Below are positions 44,786 through 54,386 of a stretch of 64,000 nt of DNA, in pieces. The notes under the pieces are model-generated. The model was not told the origin of the DNA, searched no databases, and saw nothing but the letters and a program-made list of their open reading frames with translations. The stretch's first letter is position 1; every line of letters begins with the position of its first letter. Source of the DNA: Massilia sp. Leaf139. GTDB taxonomy: Bacteria > Pseudomonadota > Gammaproteobacteria > Burkholderiales > Burkholderiaceae_D. The stretch is taken from the NCBI RefSeq assembly GCF_001424165.1, contig NZ_LMOJ01000022.1:87882-151881 (forward strand), in the 5' to 3' direction. Made by a program: the position numbers and the translations under genes.

Positions 44786-45433
44786 TTACTTCGCCTTGCG
44801 GCGCATGACGCCGACTCCCAGCATGCCCAGGCCCAGCAAGGCCAGGCTGCCCGGTTCCGGTACTTCGTTCGTCTTCAGCGTCACGGTTGCCGTCAGGTCG
44901 CGCCAGGACGAGCTGGTGTCGGTGAAGGACAGGGTGTTGAGCGAGATGGTGTAGCTGCCGCCCTGGCCGAAGCCGTAGGTCAGCGGATCCCAGCTCAGCT
45001 TGTAGTCCACTGCGCTATCGCCGATCTTGCCGAGGTAGGCAGTGCCGGTCGCCTTGACCGTGTTCACGGCGGCACCCGGCATGGCGAAGCGCAGGTCGAG
45101 CGACACGCCGAGATTGTCGAGCTCCTTGCCGGTGATGCCGTAGGTCGTGAACAGGCCCCAGGCATCGTCTTCCTGGAACTTGACGCGGCCGACGGTAAAG
45201 CTGTACTTGTCGCCCACCTTCGCCAGGCTGAATGCCTTGGCACTGAAGTTGCTGGTCGAGAATTCCACATCCAGCTTCGACGGCCCGCAAATCAGGGTGC
45301 TCTCGCAGAACTCATCGCCATAACCCGACTGCGGGTCGAGCGACGCGTGGGTGACGTAGAAGGGCACGGCCGATGCGGCACCGCCGGCAGCGGCCAGGCA
45401 GACGCCCAGCATCGCCTTGATGATCTTGCTCAT
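44786..45433 (-). CDS. PEP-CTERM sorted protein
   Basis: A 215-residue exported protein. It has a signal peptide (about 1-22, cut near ASA), a beta-rich body, and a C-terminal sorting tag VPEPGSLALLGLG, followed by a membrane helix and MRRKAK. PEP-CTERM tags are processed by exosortase (EpsH/XrtA) in bacteria that make exopolysaccharide; no exosortase is in this window. The body, with two Cys in EFCESTLICG, is not recognised. A second PEP-CTERM gene lies 61 bases upstream on the same strand. Confidence 0.9.
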   Translation of the reverse strand: MSKIIKAMLGVCLAAAGGAASAVPFYVTHASLDPQSGYGDEFCESTLICGPSKLDVEFSTSNFSAKAFSLAKVGDKYSFTVGRVKFQEDDAWGLFTTYGITGKELDNLGVSLDLRFAMPGAAVNTVKATGTAYLGKIGDSAVDYKLSWDPLTYGFGQGGSYTISLNTLSFTDTSSSWRDLTATVTLKTNEVPEPGSLALLGLGMLGVGVMRRKAK

Positions 45434-45494
45434 GTTCGGGACTCCCTGTTATGTGCAAGCCTGGCCGCTGCCAGGCTTGTTGCTGCGAAGCTGG

Positions 45495-46292
45495 TCAGCC
45501 GCGCTGGCGGCGGCGCGCGGCGGCGAATCCGGCCAGCGCCAGGCCCATCAGTGCCAGGCTGCCCGGCTCCGGCACTTCCGAGACGCGCAGGGAGTCGATC
45601 GAGACGACCAGGTTCTTATCGATGTTCGCCGAACGGAAGCCCAGGGTATCGACGGCGCTCAGGCCGGTCGCACCCGTGGTCTTGAACACGGAAGAGACTT
45701 GTTTGGTTTCCATGTCCTTGAACCAGGCTTCGAAGCGGTCATAGCTGCTGCCGGCCTTGTCGTTGGACTTGTACAGGTGACCGGACACTTCGTAGCTACG
45801 GCCTTTCTGGAGGTTGCTGCCCGGCAGGAAGGGGCCAGCGCTGCCGCTGGTGCGTACGAACAGGTCGGTGGTGCAGCTTGTGTTGACGTTGGTGTCACCG
45901 CAGTTGGCCTTCAGACCGATGCTTGGGCCCTTGGTGTGATCCGTGTCGGCCAGGGAAGCCGTGCTCTTGCTGTTGCCGAACCATAAGCCAAGAAAGTCGT
46001 TGCCTTCGAGCGAGGCGCCGTCGTACTGCACGGTAAAGCTGACGAAGATGTCCGACACCATCGTTTGCGCCAGCGTGCGCACTGCCGCGTTGTTATGATT
46101 GCCGGTGAAGACCAGGGCGCCGTTGGCGATCGACGCGGGAGCAGCTTTGCCGTCGGTCGGCATGAAGATCGTCCAACCGTCCTTCCAGCCGCTGGCGGCA
46201 GTATTGAAGTCGTCTTGGGCGGTGACGATGGTGGCGTTGGCAGTGCCCGAAGCAACTAAGGCGAAGGCGGCGAGAATGTTGGTGAATTTCAT
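45495..46292 (-). CDS. PEP-CTERM sorted protein
   Basis: A 265-residue exported protein with a signal peptide (ending GTANA, about residue 21), a beta-sandwich-like body (DDFNTAASGWKDGW and NDFLGLWFGN resemble lectin or carbohydrate-binding folds) and the tag VPEPGSLALMGLAL, then a helix and ARRRQRG. It is unrelated in body to its neighbour. Probably expressed with the gene at 44786. A long AT-rich leader lies upstream. Confidence 0.9.
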   Translation of the reverse strand: MKFTNILAAFALVASGTANATIVTAQDDFNTAASGWKDGWTIFMPTDGKAAPASIANGALVFTGNHNNAAVRTLAQTMVSDIFVSFTVQYDGASLEGNDFLGLWFGNSKSTASLADTDHTKGPSIGLKANCGDTNVNTSCTTDLFVRTSGSAGPFLPGSNLQKGRSYEVSGHLYKSNDKAGSSYDRFEAWFKDMETKQVSSVFKTTGATGLSAVDTLGFRSANIDKNLVVSIDSLRVSEVPEPGSLALMGLALAGFAAARRRQRG

Positions 46293-46656
46293 GTGGAAAT
46301 TATTGTTTGGTTAATGACAGTTTCGTATAAGCACGTTTTATGCCAACATGTAAATTTTGTTATCAATCAGTAACTTAGCAATGCATAGGGGAATTTAAAT
46401 ATTCTTAGTGTAAATTTTTTCGACAAGTTTGACCTCGTGGGGAAACGCGTCGGCATCCTGGGAAAGCATATTTCCTTGATATCAAACCGTTGCAGCACAG
46501 CCACTTTTTCTTACAAGCTTCACTATGATTTGATCGTTTTTATCGATTTAGTTGAGGAAGCGCAATGTATTAGCGTTACTCTCAAAAGCGTCTGCTATGT
46601 GTGTCCGGTTCTGGTCTGCATATAGCCCCTGCTTATTCAGAACGGTTGACCACACC
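46293..46656. promoter_or_regulatory. AT-rich divergent regulatory region, 364 bp
   Basis: No gene seen. The region between the PEP-CTERM and MCP genes is markedly AT-rich (for example TTTAAATATTCTTAG near 46395). It must carry promoters for both directions. I looked for a c-di-GMP riboswitch core here and did not find one. Confidence 0.5.
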
Positions 46657-48282
46657 ATGAAGCTTTCGAATTTCAAGATCGGTACGCGTCTCACCAGCGC
46701 CTTCGCCATCCTCCTCGTCCTGCTCGGCGTCGTGTTGTTCGGCGCCCTGAGCCAGCTCGACCGCATTGCCGAGGCGAAGACGGCGATGGTGGAAGCCAAT
46801 CACAAGGCCAAGCTTGCCGCCGCCTGGCGCGAGGGCATCGCAACGAACAGCGTGCGCACCCTGGCAAAGGCGAACAGCACCGACCCGGCGCAAGAGCAGG
46901 TTCTCGACGGCGAAATGAAAGCAGTTAGCGCCCAGGTCAGCAAGCTGCAGGAAGAACTCGAAGGCCTGGTCTCGAGTGAACAGGGCAAGGCGAACCTGCG
47001 TGCCGTTGCGGCGCAGCGCAAGGTGTACAGCACGGTGCGCAACGACCTGTTCAAGCGCAAGGCGGAAGGCGGCGCGGACGATGCGTTCAAGGCAGCCGTC
47101 GCCGCGACACTGCTGCCCGAACTGAAAAAATACCTTGCCTCGGTCGACCAGGTCGTCGCATACCAGGACAGTCTGTTCCAGGCGGCGAATGCACGCATCG
47201 ACGCGGTGCACGCAGGTTCGCGCACTTTCCTTCTGGGGCTCGGGCTGTTCGCGCTGGCTTGCGGCGTGGGACTGGGTGTGCTGCTCACCCGCAGCATTAC
47301 CCGTCCGCTGGCCCGGGCCGTTGGGCTGGCCCAGAAGGTCGCGTCCGGCGACCTGAGTACTGAGATCCAGGTGGCGTCGAAGGATGAAGTCGGCGTGCTG
47401 CTGTCCGCGCTGAAAAGCATGAACGAAAGCCTGCTGAAAACCGTGTCCGAAGTGCGCGCCGGCACCGATACCATCGTGACCGCGTCCCAGCAGATCGCCG
47501 CCGGCAACCTCGATCTGTCGGCCCGTACCGAACAGCAGGCCAGTTCGCTGGAAGAAACCGCGTCCTCGATGGAAGAGCTGACCAGTACGGTGCGCCAGAA
47601 CGCCGACAATGCACGCGAGGCAAATATGCTGGCGCAGAACGCCTCGCACATCGCAACGCGCGGTGGCGAGGTCGTCTCCCGGGTGGTCGGCACGATGGCG
47701 TCGATCAACGCCGCGTCGCAGCGGATCGCCGACATCATCGGCGTGATCGACGGGATCGCCTTCCAGACCAACATCCTGGCGCTCAATGCCGCGGTCGAGG
47801 CGGCCCGCGCGGGCGAGCAGGGCCGTGGCTTTGCCGTCGTTGCGTCGGAAGTGCGGAATCTGGCGCAGCGCTCCGCAGCCGCGGCCAAGGAGATCCGCAG
47901 CCTGATCACCGACTCGGTCAGCCAGGTGGAAACCGGCGGCCAGCTCGTCGAGGAGGCCGGCTCCACCATGCAGGAAATCGTCCAGGGCATCGCGCGCGTC
48001 ACCGGCATCATGTCCGAGATCGCCAGCGCGAGCGCCGAGCAGACCCTGGGAATCGAGCAGGTCAATGCCGCGATCACGCAGATGGACGACGTCACTCAGC
48101 AGAACGCCGCGCTGGTGGAAGAAGCGGCCGCCGCCGCGGGCGCGCTGGAGGAGCAGGCGGCCGCGCTGGCGCGCCTGGTCAGTACGTTCAAACTCGACAG
48201 CGCGGACGGCCATGTCCGTCCATTGCCCGGCGATGTGGCGCAGACGCTGGCCGCGCCCGTGCGGCAGCTGGCACTGGGCTGA
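46657..48282 (+). CDS. Methyl-accepting chemotaxis protein
   Basis: A 541-residue chemoreceptor. A membrane segment at about 11-31, a four-helix-bundle sensor domain (about 32-190), a second membrane segment at about 190-212, a HAMP domain (about 212-265) and a long signalling coiled coil follow. The hairpin tip [34 protein letters not shown] is classic. There is no NWETF-like pentapeptide at the C terminus (ends RQLALG). The sensor domain resembles the 4HB_MCP type. Ligand unknown. No che genes are nearby. The ATG at 46657 is preferred; no clear ribosome site. Confidence 0.93.
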   Translation: MKLSNFKIGTRLTSAFAILLVLLGVVLFGALSQLDRIAEAKTAMVEANHKAKLAAAWREGIATNSVRTLAKANSTDPAQEQVLDGEMKAVSAQVSKLQEELEGLVSSEQGKANLRAVAAQRKVYSTVRNDLFKRKAEGGADDAFKAAVAATLLPELKKYLASVDQVVAYQDSLFQAANARIDAVHAGSRTFLLGLGLFALACGVGLGVLLTRSITRPLARAVGLAQKVASGDLSTEIQVASKDEVGVLLSALKSMNESLLKTVSEVRAGTDTIVTASQQIAAGNLDLSARTEQQASSLEETASSMEELTSTVRQNADNAREANMLAQNASHIATRGGEVVSRVVGTMASINAASQRIADIIGVIDGIAFQTNILALNAAVEAARAGEQGRGFAVVASEVRNLAQRSAAAAKEIRSLITDSVSQVETGGQLVEEAGSTMQEIVQGIARVTGIMSEIASASAEQTLGIEQVNAAITQMDDVTQQNAALVEEAAAAAGALEEQAAALARLVSTFKLDSADGHVRPLPGDVAQTLAAPVRQLALG

Positions 48283-48337
48283 TTTCTACCGCGCGCCAGC
48301 AGCAATCGATCCCGAGCGACCGTCCAGCACCATCATC

Positions 48338-48595
48338 ATGTCCGACAAATATTTCGAGATGCCGCCTATCCCGCCCGCATTCGCGCCTGCGGCGCCGCAG
48401 GACGCCATGCGCCGTGCCCGTCTCGTCGAGCGCTACAACGACCTGGTGGGCAAGCCGGGCAAGATCAGGCGCACGATCCAGAAGCAGTTCCTGATCGGCT
48501 TCATGAGCGACGACGAGCTGGCCTCCCTGCATGGCTTGTATCGCTGCGTGATCGACGCCATCGAATCGGCGAAGGGCCTGCAGAGCGCCGGCTAA
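48338..48595 (+). CDS. Small hypothetical protein
   Basis: An 85-residue protein I do not recognise. It begins MSDKYFEMPPIPPAFAP (Pro-rich), then helical ARLVERYNDLVGKPGKIRRTIQKQF and LIGFMSDDELASLHGLYRCVIDAIESA. The composition and initial ATG look genuine. It lies 55 bases after the MCP gene on the same strand and could be co-expressed. It is convergent with the esterase gene, 11 bases away. Confidence 0.6.
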   Translation: MSDKYFEMPPIPPAFAPAAPQDAMRRARLVERYNDLVGKPGKIRRTIQKQFLIGFMSDDELASLHGLYRCVIDAIESAKGLQSAG

Positions 48596-48606
48596 GCGGC
48601 AGGGAG

Positions 48607-49779
48607 TCAGCGGCGCGGCGTCGCGCAGTTCGCTGCCGGCAGCGCCGCGGGAACGGCCGGCATTTGTCGTGGCGCCAGCCAGTCGCGCGCGTTGGTGAGC
48701 AGGACGCGTCCCCACATCCAGAAGTCGTGGCCGGACGGGTAGGTGGCGAAGCTGGCGACGCCGCCGCGCGCGACGATGTCGCCGGCCAGGCAGCCCGCGG
48801 CCCAGCGGAACGCCGGTTCCAGGTCGCCCGCGGACACGTAAAAGCGCACTGAGGAGCGCGCTGCGCCATGCTGGTACGGGCGCACGCCGGGCGACATCAC
48901 GAAGGCGGTGCCGAACAAGCCGGGATTGCGCAGGGCCATCGATGCCGTCCACACGCCGCCATTCGAAGCGCCGCCGATCGCCCGCAGCCGCCGTTCGGGC
49001 GGCGCACCATACGTCTTCTCGACCATCGGGATGACGGTATCGAGCAGGAAGCGCTCGTGCGCCAGGAAGGCGGGCGCCGGCCCGCCGCCGGGCGCGCCAA
49101 GGTAGGTGAGGCTGCGGGTGTCGCGCTCTTCCTGGCCCGCCGCTGCGTACTCCACCCCGACCACGATCAGCGGCGCCAGTTCCCCCCGGCGGATCGGCTC
49201 GGTCAGCCAGGCGCCGGGAATCATCATGCCGCCGTCGGCGAGATAGAGGATGGGGTAGCGCACGCCGGCCCGGTAGCCGGGCGGCAGCCAGACCCGCGCC
49301 CGCGGCAGGCCGGCGCCGAAATCCTGCATCCGCGGCGCGATGTCGCCATCGCGCAGGAGCGCGAACGCTTCAAGGCCGGCCAGTTCGGTCGGCGTCTTCG
49401 TGACTTCGGTGTCGCCGCTGCGCGTCACGGCAAAGCGCAGCTGGATGCGCGTGCGCTGCGCTTGCGGGTACTGCAGTACGGCCTGGAACAGACCCGGCGC
49501 CACCTGCGGCAGCGGCCCCGGGAACTGGATGTTTCCGACCACCCGCACCTCGTCGGCCTCGCCCACCCAGGAAATCACCAGACGATCGCCGCTGACCCAG
49601 GCCGCCGGGCCGGCTGCGGGGAGCCGGGAGCGATCCGGCTCGGCGCCTTCGAGCAGGCAGGGCAGGGGATCGCGCGGGCCGGTGCAGGGCAGGAAGCTGC
49701 GCGAATCGGCCAGGGCGGGCGCGGCCAGCATGGCCGACATGAACAGTCCCAGACTCCAGGTGCGTGCGGCGTGGCGCAT
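48607..49779 (-). CDS. Exported esterase, enterochelin-esterase/esterase-D-like
   Basis: A 390-residue protein with a signal peptide (about 1-24, ending ALADS) and two domains. An N-terminal Ig-like region (WVGEADEVRVVGNIQFPGP) precedes an alpha/beta hydrolase of the putative-esterase (PF00756) group with YPILYLADGG, the nucleophile in GGASNGG and the His in YPSGHDFW. Fes-like and glucan- or feruloyl-esterase-like proteins share this layout. The substrate is unknown. No siderophore genes are nearby. The start ATG 49779 has AAGGAAA upstream. Confidence 0.88.
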   Translation of the reverse strand: MRHAARTWSLGLFMSAMLAAPALADSRSFLPCTGPRDPLPCLLEGAEPDRSRLPAAGPAAWVSGDRLVISWVGEADEVRVVGNIQFPGPLPQVAPGLFQAVLQYPQAQRTRIQLRFAVTRSGDTEVTKTPTELAGLEAFALLRDGDIAPRMQDFGAGLPRARVWLPPGYRAGVRYPILYLADGGMMIPGAWLTEPIRRGELAPLIVVGVEYAAAGQEERDTRSLTYLGAPGGGPAPAFLAHERFLLDTVIPMVEKTYGAPPERRLRAIGGASNGGVWTASMALRNPGLFGTAFVMSPGVRPYQHGAARSSVRFYVSAGDLEPAFRWAAGCLAGDIVARGGVASFATYPSGHDFWMWGRVLLTNARDWLAPRQMPAVPAALPAANCATPRR

Positions 49780-49965
49780 CGAGGTTTCCTTGAATGGCGA
49801 TGCTGCCGACCATACCTGGAGTAGACATGTTTGTCTACGTTTGCATGACACTGCGGCGTTCGACCAAGCATGGATCGCAGCGCGGGGCCGCAAGGAAAAT
49901 ATGCCGGGAGGGGGCGGTGGCGAGGACGCGCCCCCCTTATGTGACCGTGCTCAGGTCGGCAGTGC

Positions 49966-50658
49966 TCAGGCCTGCTCTGCGCCGCAGCACTTCTTGAACT
50001 TCTTGCCGCTGCCGCAAGGGCAGTCGTCGTTGCGTCCGACCTTCGGGGTCTCGTGGCGCACGGTCTCCACCGCGGCCTTGCGCAGCGGCAGCCAGTAGCG
50101 GTAGATGGCCGGCAGGTTGGCCTCGATCTCGAGGGCCAGCTGGTGTGCCTTGACGGGGTCTTCGACCAGCGGCAGCTCTTCTTCCTCGATCTCGTCGGCG
50201 CCCAGCAGGTAGAGGGGACGCATCAGTTCGGCGACATCGGACTCCCAGATCGGCTCCCACGAGCCCGGACGCAGTTCCATCCCTTCCCAGAAGCCCCAGC
50301 ACCAGGCCTCGGCGTCGATCAGGGTCTGGCCATTGTGCTCGTGCTCGCAGTAGAGCGGCTCGAACTCCTTTGGCGCGACCTCGAAGGTGATCAGCACTTC
50401 GTTCATGAAGCGCATGATCAGGTTGAGGATGCGTTCTTCTTCCTTGGCGTTTTTCCAGGTGGGCGCGGCGGTGCCGTCCTGGCCCCACACACGCGGCAGC
50501 CATTCGGCCGGCATGATGGTTTCCGGGCCGATCGCGATCGCGGTCAGGTAGCCGTGCAGGGTGTCCATCGTCATCGCGTCTTCCGGGCTGCGCTCGGAGA
50601 GGAGGAACTGGTCGAGTTCGTCGAATTCTTTTTCGCTGAGGGGCTGTTCGAGTTGCAT
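49966..50658 (-). CDS. UPF0149/YecA family protein with SEC-C motif
   Basis: A 230-residue protein. The N-terminal YecA/UPF0149 helical domain ([13 protein letters not shown], then [18 protein letters not shown]) is followed by an acidic stretch and a C-terminal SEC-C zinc motif, [19 protein letters not shown], as at the end of SecA. SEC-C motifs bind zinc and, in SecA, ribosomes or SecB. A translation-linked or chaperone-linked role is plausible but unproven. Divergent from srkA. Confidence 0.92.
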   Translation of the reverse strand: MQLEQPLSEKEFDELDQFLLSERSPEDAMTMDTLHGYLTAIAIGPETIMPAEWLPRVWGQDGTAAPTWKNAKEEERILNLIMRFMNEVLITFEVAPKEFEPLYCEHEHNGQTLIDAEAWCWGFWEGMELRPGSWEPIWESDVAELMRPLYLLGADEIEEEELPLVEDPVKAHQLALEIEANLPAIYRYWLPLRKAAVETVRHETPKVGRNDDCPCGSGKKFKKCCGAEQA

Positions 50659-50762
50659 GGTGTGCTCTTAAAAATGGGGCGTTCGATTCGTGAAGTCCGC
50701 CAGTTTAACGCCTGGACGGTGTGAAGCGTACGAAATAACGCGTCGCGCCGTACAATGGTGTT

Positions 50763-51773
50763 ATGCATAACGAGTCTATTTCTTCCGAAAAAACCGCGGC
50801 GCACCCGTTCTCGCGGCTCGATCCGCAGCACGTGCTCGACGCCGTCGACAGTGTAGGCGTGTACGGCGACGGCCGCCTGCTGGCCCTGAACAGCTACGAG
50901 AACCGGGTCTACCAGGTCGGGCGCGACGAAGGCGAGCCGGTGGTCGTCAAGTTCTACCGGCCCGAGCGCTGGAGCGACGCCGCCATCCTGGAAGAACACG
51001 CCTTCGTCGCCGAGCTCGTCGCGCACGAGATCCCGGTGGTGCCGGCGCTGGAGATCGGCGGCAGCACCCTGCACAGCTTCGACGGCTTCCGCTTTGCCGT
51101 CTTCCCGCGCCGCGGCGGGCGCGCGCCGGAACTGGGCGACCCCGATACCCTCGAATGGATGGGCCGCTTCATCGGCCGCATCCATGCCGTCGGTGCCGTC
51201 AAACCGTATGCGCTGCGGCCCGAACTCAATCCGCAGACCTTCGGGCGCGAACCCTTCGACTACCTGCGCCGGCACGATTTCGTCCCGCACGAGCTGCGCG
51301 CGACCTGGGCCAGCGTGGTCGAGCAGGCCCTGGCGGGCGTCGCCCGCTGCTACGAACGCGCGGGCGCCTTGCCCTCCTTGCGCCTGCACGGCGACTGCCA
51401 CGGCGGCAACGTGCTGTGGACGGGCGACGGCCCCCATTTCGTCGACTTCGACGACAGCCGCATGGGCCCGGCCATCCAGGATCTGTGGATGCTGCTCTCG
51501 GGCGAGCGCCACGAGATGGTGCGCCAGATGGGCGACGTGCTGGCCGGCTACGAGGACTTCTGCGATTTCGATCCGCGCCAGTTGTACCTGGTCGAGGCGC
51601 TGCGCACCCTGCGCCTGATCCATTATGCGGGCTGGCTGGCGATGCGCTGGGACGATCCGGCCTTTCCGGCGGCCTTTCCCTGGTTTAACACGCAGCGCTA
51701 CTGGCAGGATCGGATTCTCGAGCTGCGCGAGCAGATCGCCCTGATGGACGAGCCGCCCCTGTGGCCGGTGTGA
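50763..51773 (+). CDS. srkA: Stress response kinase A (YihE/RdoA family)
   Basis: A 336-residue serine/threonine kinase of the aminoglycoside-phosphotransferase-like fold. YENRVYQVGRDEGEPVVVKFYRP holds the ATP-binding Lys, LRLHGDCHGGNVLW the catalytic loop, and FVDFDDSRMGPAIQDLW the metal-binding DFD. In E. coli SrkA counters stress-induced cell death; the length matches (328 there). Monocistronic. A 16-bp tandem repeat starts in its stop codon. Confidence 0.93.
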   Translation: MHNESISSEKTAAHPFSRLDPQHVLDAVDSVGVYGDGRLLALNSYENRVYQVGRDEGEPVVVKFYRPERWSDAAILEEHAFVAELVAHEIPVVPALEIGGSTLHSFDGFRFAVFPRRGGRAPELGDPDTLEWMGRFIGRIHAVGAVKPYALRPELNPQTFGREPFDYLRRHDFVPHELRATWASVVEQALAGVARCYERAGALPSLRLHGDCHGGNVLWTGDGPHFVDFDDSRMGPAIQDLWMLLSGERHEMVRQMGDVLAGYEDFCDFDPRQLYLVEALRTLRLIHYAGWLAMRWDDPAFPAAFPWFNTQRYWQDRILELREQIALMDEPPLWPV

Positions 51774-51830
51774 GTTCATCCACAGTTGAGCTCATCCGAA
51801 TTTGAGCTCAGCTGAATTTGAGCTCATCCT
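51770..51830. repeat. 16-bp tandem repeat, nearly four units
   Basis: Units at 51770-51785 (diverged), 51786-51801 (TTGAGCTCATCCGAAT), 51802-51817 and 51818-51830 (partial) run head to tail. Each later unit carries the palindrome GAGCTC. The array starts within the srkA stop codon and ends about 120 bp before the coiled-coil gene. Confidence 0.7.
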
Positions 51831-51951
51831 TAAGCCTCGAATTGCGCGGATTTCATCGCGCAGTTCGGCGTGCCATGATTGTCGGGTTTCGTTGATAATG
51901 AGTCAGCGAACTTAGCATCCGCCTAGCGCCTGCACCAACCCGAGAACGACC

Positions 51952-54273
51952 ATGGAACCAGTACCACACGACGATACCTACTTCACCATCGACCTGCCTG
52001 CTTCAAAAGCGGCGCCGGCCGCATCGGCGGCTGCGCCGGCCGACCGTGGCGCGGTCGAGAAGATGGCGATCAAGGAAGCCATCGCGCGTGTGGAAGCCGA
52101 GGCCAAGGCGAACGTGGCCGCCGAGACGCGCGCCCACGCCGAGGCGCGCGCGCGTTCGCTGGCCGAGGAGCGCGCCGCCCTCGACGGCGCCGCCGCCGCC
52201 GCGGCCCTGGCCAATGCCCAGGCTTCGGAAGAAGTCATCGAACTCAATCGCGACCGCCTGGAAACCCTGCGCGCCGCCGCCCAGGCATCGAGCGAGCGCC
52301 TGGAAGCGATGCGCATCGAGACCGCCGAGCTACGCGCGCGCGTCCAGGCCGATACCGAAGGGCGCCTGGCGGTCGAAGCGCGTGCGCGCGCGGCCGACGA
52401 AGCGCGCCGCCGCGCCGCCGAGCAGATGGAAGCCGAAGCGGCGATGGCGCAGGAAGCCGCGCGCGCCGCCGAAGATTTATTGCTGCAAACCGAGGAAGCA
52501 CGCCGCCAGGCGGCCGAACGCGTCGCCGCCGTGCAGGCCGCGCGCGAGGAAGTGCTGCACAGCGCCAGCGCCGACGCCCGTGTGGCCGTGCTGGCGCGCG
52601 AACGCGAGCGCGCCGAAAAGGCCGCGCGCCAGACCGCCGAAAAACTCGCGCAGGTCGAAGCCGAGGCGCTGGAACTGGCCCTGCAGCGCGAGCGCGCCGA
52701 CCAGGTCGCGCTGGCCTCGGCCTTTGCCCGCGCCACCGCCGAAGCGCGCGCCCTGGAAGAAGCGCGTGCGCTGGCCCATGTCGAACACGAGCGCGAATCG
52801 ATCGCCCAGTCCCAGGCCGATTCCACCCGCGTCGCCGCCGACACCCTGCGCGCGCGCCTGCAGCTGGAAAAGGAATTGCGCGACGCCGCCATCCACCGCG
52901 AGCGTCTCGAACAGACCGCGGCGGCCACCGCCGAAGCGCGGCGGGAAGCCGAGGCGCGCATCGCGGCCGCCACCGAAGCGCGCATCGAGGCCGACCGCAA
53001 GCTGCGCGAACTGGCCCTGGCGCGCGCCGAAGCCGAACACGAGGCGGGCCTGGAAGTCGAGGCGCGCGTGGGGGCCGAAGCGGCGGCGGCGGAACACGCC
53101 CGCCGGCGCGCCGAGGCCGACCGCGCGGCCGCGCTGGCGGCCGAAGTCGAGGCCCGCGAACAGGAGCGCGCGCGCGCGCTGGCCGAGGAGCGCGTGGCCC
53201 AGGCGCAAGCGGCGGCCGACGCCCGCGCCCGCACCAATGCCGCCCAGGAGGCGGAACTGGCGCTGGCCGCCGAAGCCCTGGAGCAGGAACAGCAGGCCGC
53301 TGAGCTGGCCGAACGCCGCGCGCAGGAAGCCGAAGCGCTGGCCGCCGCCGAGCGCACCCGCGTGGAGGCGGAGAACGCCGCGCTTATTCACGCGCAGGAA
53401 CGCCTGCAGGCCGAACGCGCCTTGACCGAAGCCGCCGGCGCGCGCGCCGCAGCCGAGGCGGCCCAGGCGACGCTGCTGCGCGAGCAGGGCGAGGCCGAAG
53501 AGCGCGTCCTGCACGCCCGGCAGGCGGCGCTGGAAGCCCAGCGCATCGAAGCGGCCAAGGTATTCGAGGAAGCCGCGCAGGAAGAAACGGCGGCCGCGGC
53601 GGCGCAAGCCGAGGCCGATGCCGCAGCCGAACTGGCGCGCCTGCAGGCTGAACGCGCGGCGCTGGAACAGTCGCGCCTGGCGGCTACCGAAGCGGCGCTG
53701 GAGGCGGAACGCCAGGCCGTCGCGGCCGGGCGCGAGGCGCTGGCGCTGGCCGAGCAGCAGCTGGCGGCGCAGCAGGAACAGCTGGAATCCGACACGCGCG
53801 CGAACGCCGCCGCGGCGGCGCGCCTGGCTTCCGAACAGGAAGCGGCGCTGGCCGCGCGCGTGCGCATGGAAGCCGAGGAAGAAGCGGCGCGCCTGGCGCG
53901 TGAGCAGGAACTGGCGGAAGGCGCCGCGGCGCAGGCGGCGCTCGAAAAGCGCGACGCCCAGCGCGCGCTGCTGGAACACGCCCAGGCCCACGCCGAGATG
54001 CAGCGCCGCACCGCCGCCACTACCCAGCAGATGGCCGACGCCCGGCGCGAATTGCTGGAACTGGAAACGAAGCGCCTGTCGGAACAGGCGGTGGAGCTGG
54101 CGGCGACCGAGGACGCCATGAACGAGCGCCAGGCCGAGGCGCGCCAGCGCACCGCATCGGAAAACATCACCCGCGAAGTGCTGGGCCGGCTCAAGAAGCA
54201 GCCGTCGGCGCAGCAGGCGGCGGCCAGGCTGGCCGAGGTGATCATGAACCAGCGGAAGAACGGCGGGGAATGA
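51952..54273 (+). CDS. Giant Ala/Glu/Arg-rich coiled-coil protein
   Basis: A 773-residue protein of unknown function. After a 29-residue head (MEPVPHDDTYFTIDLP...) it has no proline until residue 751 and no Cys or Trp anywhere. The 720-residue centre is built from AEARA, EEAA and RAAE-like runs, so it is predicted as one almost continuous helical coiled coil. A conserved-looking end (ENITREVLGRLKKQPSAQQAAARLAEVIMNQRK) may be a small domain. No signal peptide, membrane segment or ATPase motif is seen, so SMC and TolA identities are unlikely. A cytoskeletal or scaffold filament is a reasonable guess. It stands alone between srkA and a membrane-anchored protein. Confidence 0.85.
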   Translation: MEPVPHDDTYFTIDLPASKAAPAASAAAPADRGAVEKMAIKEAIARVEAEAKANVAAETRAHAEARARSLAEERAALDGAAAAAALANAQASEEVIELNRDRLETLRAAAQASSERLEAMRIETAELRARVQADTEGRLAVEARARAADEARRRAAEQMEAEAAMAQEAARAAEDLLLQTEEARRQAAERVAAVQAAREEVLHSASADARVAVLARERERAEKAARQTAEKLAQVEAEALELALQRERADQVALASAFARATAEARALEEARALAHVEHERESIAQSQADSTRVAADTLRARLQLEKELRDAAIHRERLEQTAAATAEARREAEARIAAATEARIEADRKLRELALARAEAEHEAGLEVEARVGAEAAAAEHARRRAEADRAAALAAEVEAREQERARALAEERVAQAQAAADARARTNAAQEAELALAAEALEQEQQAAELAERRAQEAEALAAAERTRVEAENAALIHAQERLQAERALTEAAGARAAAEAAQATLLREQGEAEERVLHARQAALEAQRIEAAKVFEEAAQEETAAAAAQAEADAAAELARLQAERAALEQSRLAATEAALEAERQAVAAGREALALAEQQLAAQQEQLESDTRANAAAAARLASEQEAALAARVRMEAEEEAARLAREQELAEGAAAQAALEKRDAQRALLEHAQAHAEMQRRTAATTQQMADARRELLELETKRLSEQAVELAATEDAMNERQAEARQRTASENITREVLGRLKKQPSAQQAAARLAEVIMNQRKNGGE

Positions 54274-54274
54274 T

Positions 54275-54367
54275 GTAGCGTGGACGGGTCTCCCGTCCAC
54301 GCGTTCTATCCGCGTTCTATCGTTTTGCGCCGATTCCATGCGTGGACGGGGTACCCGTCCACCCTAC
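54275..54367. repeat. Modular palindromic repeat, copy 6
   Basis: GTAGCG...CCCTAC ends enclose two hairpins with cores GGACGGGTCTCCCGTCC (54282-54298) and GGACGGGGTACCCGTCC (54344-54360). The cores differ from other copies, but the ends and the following GCG are shared. It begins right after the coiled-coil gene stop. Confidence 0.7.
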
Positions 54368-54386
54368 ATCTGATTCGGCCTACATA

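Noticed and set aside
46293..46656. c-di-GMP (GEMM) riboswitch before the chemoreceptor
   Set aside because: The conserved core sequences of the aptamer were not found in the region.
51978..54339. Antisense frames of 459 and 620 codons across the coiled-coil gene
   Set aside because: The Ala/Glu/Arg codon bias of the sense gene keeps all frames open. The antisense products are monotonous Ser/Arg or Gly/Arg/Phe strings with no domain.
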